Positions 21,957 to 27,325 of a stretch of DNA of 27,325 nucleotides are shown here, piece by piece (the stretch's first letter is position 1; every line of letters begins with the position of its first letter). A program made the translations under genes and the position numbers. The notes under the pieces were generated by a model. The model had not been told where the DNA came from. It made no database searches and saw only the letters and a list, made by a program, of their open reading frames with translations. The stretch spans positions 1 to 27,325 of the forward strand of contig JBIIGI010000030.1 of NCBI GenBank assembly GCA_044236545.1. The letters run 5' to 3'. The DNA comes from UBA6821 sp044236545 (GTDB lineage Bacteria > Verrucomicrobiota > Verrucomicrobiia > Chthoniobacterales > UBA6821).

Positions 21957-22784
21957 ATGTCCAAGAAGCGCCATATCCTTCCCGGATTTCACCCCAGCCT
22001 CGGTTGGACCGTGACCTGGCTCTCCCTGGTCGTGCTTCTCCCGCTCGCGGCCCTGATCGGCAAGACCATGTCCGGTGGATGGGGCCACTTCTGGGAAACC
22101 ATCACCGACCCGCAGGTGGTTGCCACCTACAGGGTCAGTTTCGGGATCTCGCTTCTTGCCGCGCTGATCAACGGATTCTTCGGACTTCTCGCGGCATGGA
22201 TCTTCGCGCGCTACGACTTTCCCGGCAGACGCCTCCTCGAGGCGGCGACAGATCTCCCCTTCGCCCTTCCCACTGCCGTCGCAGGCATTGCGCTCACAGC
22301 TCTCTACGCCCCCAACGAGTGGGTCGGAAAATATCTGGAACCCCTCGGGATCAAGATCGCCTTCACCCCCGCCGGTGTTCTCATCGCGATGACCTTCATC
22401 GGGTTCCCCTTCGTGGTACGGGCCGTCCAACCGGTCATCTCGGAACTCTCGGCTGATGTCGAGGAGGCGGCCGCCTGCCTCGGGGCCACGCGCTGGCAGA
22501 CGCTCCGCCGCGTTGTCTTCCCTCCCCTCCTCCCGGCCCTCGTTACCGGAGTCATCATGGCGTACGGACGCGCCGTCGGCGAATACGGCTCCATCGTCTT
22601 CATCTCCGGCAATATCCCGTTCAAGACCGAGATCACCCCCCTCATGATCGTGAACAAGCTGGAGCAGTACGACTACACGGGTGCCGCCGCGATCGGGTTC
22701 ACGATGCTCGCCGCTTCCCTTGTCATCGTCGTGACCGGGAACCTCATCCAGTCGCGGAGCAACCGCTTCCGGAAATCACCTTAG
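21957..22784 (+). CDS. cysT: Sulfate ABC transporter permease CysT
   Basis: The 275-aa membrane protein has about six helices, starting at WTVTWLSLVVLLPLAALIG, and the EAA loop EEAAACLGATRWQTLRRVVFP near residue 165, which docks on the ATPase. FDFPGRR-type and DLPFALPTAVAGIALTALY segments are diagnostic of CysT. It forms the pore with CysW. Four nt separate it from cysW. The leader (CCCTCTTTTTATCCATCCCTTC) is nearly free of G and has no Shine-Dalgarno sequence. Confidence 0.94.
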   Translation: MSKKRHILPGFHPSLGWTVTWLSLVVLLPLAALIGKTMSGGWGHFWETITDPQVVATYRVSFGISLLAALINGFFGLLAAWIFARYDFPGRRLLEAATDLPFALPTAVAGIALTALYAPNEWVGKYLEPLGIKIAFTPAGVLIAMTFIGFPFVVRAVQPVISELSADVEEAAACLGATRWQTLRRVVFPPLLPALVTGVIMAYGRAVGEYGSIVFISGNIPFKTEITPLMIVNKLEQYDYTGAAAIGFTMLAASLVIVVTGNLIQSRSNRFRKSP

Positions 22785-22788
22785 GAAC

Positions 22789-23721
22789 ATGGCTAGCTTC
22801 ATCGACTTCCGCAACCCGCCGGGCAGCGACCGCCGTGCCGACCGGATAATCCGGGCGACATCCGAACCGGTCTGGCTACGCCGCACCCTGATCGGGATCG
22901 TGCTAGCTTTCTTCCTCCTCTTTCTGGTGCTCCCCCTCGCGGTTGTCTTTCAGGGCGCGCTCGCCAAGGGAGTCGGAACCTTTCTCCGGGCCTTCACCGA
23001 TCACGACATCCTCCACTCCGTACGGATCACCCTGCTTGTCTCGTTCATCTCCGTTCCGGCAAACGCCCTCTTCGGGCTGGCCGCCGCATGGGCCCTCACG
23101 CGCTACTCATTCCGCGGACGCCAACTCCTCCTCGCCCTGATCGACCTCCCCCTCTGGGTCTCCCCGGTGATCGGCGGACTCGTCTACGTCCTCCTCTACG
23201 GCCGGCGCGGCTATCTCGGACCGTGGCTTCAGGCCCACGACATCAAGATCATCTTCGCCCTTCCCGGGATGGTCCTGGCCACCACGTTCGTCACATTCCC
23301 CTTCGTGGCCCGCAGTCTCATCCCTCTCATGCAGGCTCAGGGTTGCGAGGAGGAGGAAGCCGCCCTGACTCTCGGTGCCGGGGGACTCCAGATCTTCCGC
23401 CATATCACCCTGCCCAAGATCCGGTGGGGTCTTTTCTATGGCCTCATCCTCTGCAATGCCCGAGCCATGGGGGAATTCGGAGCCGTCAGCGTTGTCTCGG
23501 CCAAGATCAGCGGCATGACCAACACCATGCCCCTGGAGATCGAACGCCTCTACGGCGACTATCTCTTTGCCTCCGCCTTTGCCGTCGCCTCCGTTCTCTC
23601 ACTGCTTGCGCTCGTCACCCTGGGACTCAAGACCATGGCCGAATGGAAAAACCGGCGTCAGTTTGAGGCCGGGCAGCAGGCCCTGCTCCAAACCACGATC
23701 GAGGGAACGACGAACAGTTAA
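22789..23721 (+). CDS. cysW: Sulfate ABC transporter permease CysW
   Basis: The 310-aa protein carries the CysW pattern: six or so helices from LIGIVLAFFLLFLVLPLAVV onward, WALTRYSFRGRQLLLALIDL, SPVIGGLVYVLLYGRRGYLG, the EAA loop EEEAALTLGAGGLQIFRHITLP, and MGEFGAVSVVSAKISG. It pairs with CysT in the inner membrane. It is slightly longer than usual owing to an N-terminal cytosolic stretch and a charged C-terminal tail. It lies 4 nt after cysT and 162 nt before cysA. Confidence 0.94.
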   Translation: MASFIDFRNPPGSDRRADRIIRATSEPVWLRRTLIGIVLAFFLLFLVLPLAVVFQGALAKGVGTFLRAFTDHDILHSVRITLLVSFISVPANALFGLAAAWALTRYSFRGRQLLLALIDLPLWVSPVIGGLVYVLLYGRRGYLGPWLQAHDIKIIFALPGMVLATTFVTFPFVARSLIPLMQAQGCEEEEAALTLGAGGLQIFRHITLPKIRWGLFYGLILCNARAMGEFGAVSVVSAKISGMTNTMPLEIERLYGDYLFASAFAVASVLSLLALVTLGLKTMAEWKNRRQFEAGQQALLQTTIEGTTNS

Positions 23722-23883
23722 AATGTTAAAACTGTTGAAGCGTGACAAAGTGAAAGGACCAATTCCAAAAAATCCAGCGAGCGTGGTGACGTTTGATCCC
23801 TTCCATCATTTTAACTTGTTCACTTCCCCATTCACCATGTCACTCCCCGCAGCCTTCAGCCTTCAGCCTTCAGCCATTTCACA
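23722..23883. repeat. Low-complexity leader before cysA
   Basis: The second half on the plus strand is G-poor (CATTTTAACTTGTTCACTTC, then CCATTCACCATGTCACTCC) and ends in the tandem heptamer CAGCCTT three times (about 23852-23872) before CAGCCATTTCACAATG. The first half, by contrast, is A/G-rich with GTTAAAATGTTAAAACTG. The cysT-cysW transcript would run through it, so cysA may be regulated separately. A 54-codon frame here is judged chance. Confidence 0.55.
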
Positions 23884-24609
23884 ATGAGCATCGAAATCAC
23901 CTCCCTCACCAAGAACTTCGGCGCCTTTCCCGCCGTCAACAACGTGAGTCTTCGCATCGAAACCGGCGAAATGCTGGCATTCCTGGGACCCAGCGGTTCC
24001 GGAAAGACAACCCTCCTTCGCCTCATCGCCGGACTCGAGTTTGCGGATCGCGGGGAGATCTTCTTCGAAGGGGAGAATGTCAGCATGAAGAGCGCGAATG
24101 AGCGGAAGGCCGGCTTCGTCTTCCAGAGTTACGCCCTCTTCAACCACATGACCATTTTCGAGAACATCGCCTTCGGTCTCCGGGTCGCCCCGCGCTCAAG
24201 ACGCCTGCCAAAGGAAAAGATCCGGGAGCGTGTCCTCTCGCTGCTCGAGACGATCCAGCTCTCCGGACTGGAGAACCGCTTTCCCGTCCAACTTTCCGGC
24301 GGGCAGCGCCAGCGCGTTGCCTTTGCCCGCGCCCTGGCCGTGGAACCGCGGGTCCTGCTTCTGGACGAACCCTTCGGGGCACTTGATGCCAAGGTTCGCC
24401 GTGAACTCCGGGCCTGGCTCGGCGAGTTCCACAACAAAACCCACCTCACAAGCCTCTTTGTCACCCATGATCAGGAGGAGGCCTTCGAGGTGGCCGACCG
24501 CGTTGTCATCATCAACAGCGGAGCTATCCAGCAGGCAGGCACACCCGAAGAGGTGCGTGCCAATCCGGCAAATGAATTCGTGAAGGACTTCCTAGCGATC
24601 GACAACTGA
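23884..24609 (+). CDS. cysA: Sulfate ABC transporter ATPase CysA, short form
   Basis: The 241-aa ATPase has Walker A GPSGSGKT (35-42), Q-loop FVFQSYALF, signature LSGGQRQ (137-143), Walker B LLLDEPFGALD (157-167) and H-loop THDQEEA (H195). Sequence details (NHMTIFENIAFGLRVAPR) are those of CysA. It powers the CysTW channel. The usual C-terminal TOBE/regulatory domain of about 100 residues is absent: the protein ends at VKDFLAIDN, where longer CysA continue into that domain. It is preceded by a long repeat-rich leader, unlike the tight spacing of the permeases. Confidence 0.93.
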   Translation: MSIEITSLTKNFGAFPAVNNVSLRIETGEMLAFLGPSGSGKTTLLRLIAGLEFADRGEIFFEGENVSMKSANERKAGFVFQSYALFNHMTIFENIAFGLRVAPRSRRLPKEKIRERVLSLLETIQLSGLENRFPVQLSGGQRQRVAFARALAVEPRVLLLDEPFGALDAKVRRELRAWLGEFHNKTHLTSLFVTHDQEEAFEVADRVVIINSGAIQQAGTPEEVRANPANEFVKDFLAIDN

Positions 24610-24627
24610 CCGATCAGTAGAGGTACT

Positions 24628-24699
24628 GGGGAATAGGCCATGGGTAATGGGGATATGGAAAATCCACATCCCACACCCAATCCCGATCACCGATTCCCC
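24628..24699. terminator. Large imperfect inverted repeat between convergent genes
   Basis: The left arm 24628-24658 (beginning GGGGAAT, ending ATATGG) and the right arm 24664-24699 (beginning CCACAT, ending ATTCCCC) can pair imperfectly around the loop AAAAT. It lies between the convergent cysA and phosphatase genes and overlaps the end of the latter. It may terminate transcription in both directions. The arms are made of the same GGGGAATAGG/TAATGGGG words as the repeat tracts near 10400 and 11270. Confidence 0.45.
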
Positions 24700-25970
24700 C
24701 CACCCTTGATCACCTTGGCAAGCAGGGTATAGATCTGCGTGTTATCGATGTGACCGTGGAAGTTCTCCGCACCCGGGCCCTGCGCAACGAGCCAGACATC
24801 GCCGCCGGTATGGTGCGCACCCCCGTCATGAACAGCGGCAGGTTGGACATGTTCGACCGAAAGAAAATCCTCCGCGGCCTCACGCTGCGCTGGTTTGGCA
24901 TCGCCCCCTCCAGGTCCTCCAGGTCCCGTTGCCCAGGTGAAAATCGATGATTTTGAGAGCGGATTCTCGGCGAGGAACGACTCCCCCCGCAGCCTGAGTG
25001 GCACCGGTCCGTTGAAGGCGAATCCTCCGCAGTTGTGATCGGTCGTGGCCACCACGAGGACCTCCGGGGGTAGCTTTGCCTTGAGCAACTCCATCATGGC
25101 ATCAAGCTCGAGCACCTCCGTGATGGCACGCCTGGCCTGATTCTGATGGCAGGCCTTGTCGGGCAGTCCCGCCTCGACCATGAGGAAGAAGGGCCTCTTG
25201 TCCCGAAGCAGCAGTTCCAGTCCCGCATCCACCATGTCCCGGAGACGCAGCGTCCGCGTCCCGTCGGCATAATAGGGAAAGACATCGGGGAAAAAGGTGC
25301 CGAGCACCGCCTTCTTCAACCCCTGACCACCCTTCACATGCGACTGGAAATCCTCCCATCGGGAGAATGCCAGTACCGGCTTTTCCCGAAGGATGGCCTC
25401 GGTCTGCTGCACCTCCGGCAGGATCCCCGGTGCATAGGACTCGGTCATGCTTGTGTCGTGGAACCATTTGTTCCCCCCTCCCAGCACCAGATCGACCCCG
25501 CCGCCCATCTGCATGACGATCTTCCGTGCAATTTCGGCATGAAGATCACGATCCCGGCACTCCACCTCAAAGGGAGAGGGGGTGGCCCCGGTCACGGAGT
25601 CGTCGGTGATCGTTCCGGTGGACCATCCCGCCTTGCGCGCAAGCTCAAGGAGGCTGGGCGGAGCATTCGTGGAGTTTGGCGAAGCCATTCCGACGACCCG
25701 GTTGTCCGCCTTGATCCCGCGTGCAAAGGCGGTCGCCCCCGCCGCGGAGTCGGTCACCATATCACTGGCGGAATAGGTGGAGACGAAGGCCGTGGCCGGA
25801 TAGTCGTCCATGACCAACCTGCCCCCGCAACCCCCGGCGTAACAACGCGCCGCGGTGAGCAACTCCTGGGAGGTGCCGTCCGAGATGATCAGCACGATTC
25901 CCCGCGGGGGCTTGGGTGAGGCCGCGGCAATATCGACGACGAGAAGGAGAAGGAGCACAATGCGGACCAT
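24687..25970 (-). CDS. Secreted alkaline phosphatase, PhoA family
   Basis: From ATG 25970 the 427-aa protein has a signal peptide (MVRIVLLLLLVVDIAAAS). Metal and catalytic motifs of the alkaline phosphatase family are present: VLIISDGTS (D31), VTDSAAGATAFARG (nucleophile S75), TDDSVTGATPSPF, FLMVEAGLPDKACHQN, VATTDHNCGG, and HTGGDVWLVAQGP near the end. The usual VEGGRIDWAGH is altered to VEAGLPDKACH, and TADHETGG to TTDHNCGG, so metal preference may differ. It hydrolyses phosphomonoesters in the periplasm. The ORF is open 25 codons upstream, but only this start gives a signal peptide. It lies downstream of an exosortase; no PEP-CTERM tail is seen. Confidence 0.88.
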   Translation of the reverse strand: MVRIVLLLLLVVDIAAASPKPPRGIVLIISDGTSQELLTAARCYAGGCGGRLVMDDYPATAFVSTYSASDMVTDSAAGATAFARGIKADNRVVGMASPNSTNAPPSLLELARKAGWSTGTITDDSVTGATPSPFEVECRDRDLHAEIARKIVMQMGGGVDLVLGGGNKWFHDTSMTESYAPGILPEVQQTEAILREKPVLAFSRWEDFQSHVKGGQGLKKAVLGTFFPDVFPYYADGTRTLRLRDMVDAGLELLLRDKRPFFLMVEAGLPDKACHQNQARRAITEVLELDAMMELLKAKLPPEVLVVATTDHNCGGFAFNGPVPLRLRGESFLAENPLSKSSIFTWATGPGGPGGGDAKPAQREAAEDFLSVEHVQPAAVHDGGAHHTGGDVWLVAQGPGAENFHGHIDNTQIYTLLAKVIKGGGNR

Positions 25971-26073
25971 CTTCACATTCAGGCCCGTTGTGCGGAAAAA
26001 ATCAACCCGCATTGGGGGCTTGCAGCGGCTTTGTCCCGCGATCACTCCACACGGGACCGTTCGGTAGCCGCGG

Positions 26074-27006
26074 CTATTTTTTGGATTCCGCCCGGATCCT
26101 GCCGAGCAGCGACCCGATCCCCATCATGCCCATCAGCGCAACAATGAAGACAAGATATCCCGCCGCCATGTGAAACCATGAGGGATGCTCCAGGGGATTC
26201 TTCCCGAGAGCAAACTCACTTCCGAAGGCCACCGTGCCGATCGTCAACATCAGGATTCGCGCAAGGTTTCCGAGAACGGCGAGCGGGAGGGTGCAGAGAA
26301 AGAGAGTCCACTTTTTCCAGGTCTCCTTGAGCGTGAATTGGGCAAAGAGCGCCCCCACCATCATAAGGGCGAAGAGGGACCGGATCCCGCTGCATGGGTT
26401 GGCCACATCGACAGCGAAGCGCTGACCGGCCGCCAGTTGGAGGGAGGCATCGGGAGCGGAGAGGATGCCGGTTCCGCTCAGGATGACGGGGATGCCGATC
26501 AAGTTCAGCACCAGGACGCTGATCTTCGACATCAGGTAGCGCAGCGGCAGGGCGACGATCATGTCGAGGCCGGGGAAAGGGATCGCAAAGATCAGGAACG
26601 CGATCGGGAAGGAAAGTTCCTTCAGGAACTCCCAACCAAGCAGCCACCAGACCGTGCCCGCCAACACGATCAGGATGCTGATCAGACCCGCGAACGTGAC
26701 GTCGGCCTGATTCCCCGCCCAGAAGAGGATCAATCCGAGGATGAGCAGAACCAATCCACCCCATCCCGTGCGGGGAGTCATCGAGAGCAGGCGCTCGCGC
26801 TTCGTGTGGATCAGGAAGAGAGCGGCGGGAACGACAAGGAACCCGTGGCCCATGTCCTCGTTCTCGGTCCAGTTTCTCCAAATGTAGCGTCCGAGCGAGT
26901 AGGTTTCCGTGCCGATCCCGTAACTGTACTGAAGGGAGAGAAGCAACGTCATCAAAAGAAGAGAGACGATGCCGGTTGCGTAGATGGTGAGGCGTGAGGA
27001 GGTCAT
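26074..27006 (-). CDS. Exosortase (EpsH-like transmembrane transpeptidase)
   Basis: The 310-aa protein has eight or so membrane helices and the three conserved active-site elements of exosortases: Cys205 in ANPCSGIRSL, Arg250 in GNLARI and His279 in PSWFHMAAGYLVF. The N-terminal half carries MGHGFLVVPAALFLI and SFPIAFLIFAIPFPG, typical of the family. Exosortases cut PEP-CTERM-like tails of secreted proteins and attach them to the surface, usually together with EPS genes. An EpsI-like gene ends 83 nt upstream on the same strand. No PEP-CTERM target gene is in this window. Subfamily cannot be fixed. Confidence 0.93.
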   Translation of the reverse strand: MTSSRLTIYATGIVSLLLMTLLLSLQYSYGIGTETYSLGRYIWRNWTENEDMGHGFLVVPAALFLIHTKRERLLSMTPRTGWGGLVLLILGLILFWAGNQADVTFAGLISILIVLAGTVWWLLGWEFLKELSFPIAFLIFAIPFPGLDMIVALPLRYLMSKISVLVLNLIGIPVILSGTGILSAPDASLQLAAGQRFAVDVANPCSGIRSLFALMMVGALFAQFTLKETWKKWTLFLCTLPLAVLGNLARILMLTIGTVAFGSEFALGKNPLEHPSWFHMAAGYLVFIVALMGMMGIGSLLGRIRAESKK

Positions 27007-27089
27007 GGGTGGAAACTAAAGGGCTGAAACAGCGTGACGGAGGAGGAGCTTCATGCTCATGGATCTACGGATTTCGAGCGCCTCCCCGG

Positions 27090-27325
27090 TCACTTCTTCA
27101 TGATGACCGGAGCCAGCTGTCCGATGAAATCCGAGATCATTTCCTGGGTCTCCGCGTCATTCTTTCCACCGGACTTGAACCCCTCCAGGATCGGTGCGCT
27201 CACGGCCACATAGGCCCAGCGGTGGTTCTTCCTGTGGACCACCCGGTCCCAACTTGTGAGCAGGATCCTGGTCGTGTGGGAGGGAGTGCTGATATCCTTG
27301 CCGACGAACCAGTAGCAGTAGAAAC
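27090..27325 (-). CDS. EpsI-like exosortase-associated protein, C-terminal part
   Basis: The frame enters from the window edge and ends at 27090. The 78 visible residues read YCYWFVGKDISTPSHTTRIL, then TSWDRVVHRKNHRWAYVAV and later ISDFIGQLAPVIMKK. The YWF...S...T/R...W-R pattern fits the C-terminal half of EpsI-family proteins, which accompany exosortases. It lies directly upstream of the exosortase, as expected. The N-terminus is outside the window. Confidence 0.7.
   Translation of the reverse strand, partial: FYCYWFVGKDISTPSHTTRILLTSWDRVVHRKNHRWAYVAVSAPILEGFKSGGKNDAETQEMISDFIGQLAPVIMKK

Noticed and set aside
23722..23883. 54-codon frame between cysW and cysA
   Set aside because: It spans low-complexity repeats and has no protein-like composition.

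Overview
The window is a GC-rich bacterial chromosome segment. Its gene content (exosortase with an EpsI-like partner, a DUF2130 nuclease, a YbjN protein, an Rrf2-controlled sulfate importer) and the near absence of Shine-Dalgarno sequences upstream of clear start codons suggest a member of the Verrucomicrobiota or a close PVC relative. This is an inference from style and families; no rRNA or marker gene is present to prove it.

Positions 1-7774 form a defence and mobile-gene zone, almost entirely on the minus strand after a partial plus-strand helicase end. It holds a hypothetical protein, a NERD-nuclease/SF1-helicase gene bracketed by imperfect direct repeats, a small acidic protein, a higBA toxin-antitoxin pair with a perfect palindromic operator, a 3' remnant of a vsr mismatch endonuclease, and a PLD-nuclease/SF2-helicase/DUF3427 gene preceded by a NUDIX gene. 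The last two look like one NUDIX-PLD-helicase-DUF3427 fusion gene split by a single extra base.

Positions 7775-13100 hold accessory genes: a DUF2130 coiled-coil nuclease, hypothetical proteins, a paralogous family (one full, one half-length, one truncated copy), and a UPF0175/DUF3368 toxin-antitoxin pair. They are separated by odd low-complexity tracts that are depleted in G on the strand carrying the downstream gene and built from short 7-15 nt repeats. These resemble in style the short tandemly repeated repetitive (STRR) sequences of filamentous cyanobacteria.

Positions 13200-17011 are plus-strand genes: a Gly/Tyr/Trp-rich lipoprotein, a hypothetical protein, then a tightly coupled trio of YbjN-like protein, a secreted penicillin-binding-protein-like pseudoenzyme that has lost its catalytic residues, and a HAD phosphatase. 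A WYL-domain regulator follows on the minus strand. Positions 18324-19242 are a scar: a truncated metallophosphoesterase, a decayed IS3-type element and the 3' end of a tmRNA or tRNA.

Positions 19300-24610 form a sulfate-uptake locus: an Rrf2 regulator with candidate operators, periplasmic sulfate-binding protein, an M14/aspartoacylase-like zinc hydrolase inserted in the operon, CysT, CysW and a short CysA. The end of the window holds a secreted alkaline phosphatase, an exosortase and the end of an EpsI-like gene, all on the minus strand.
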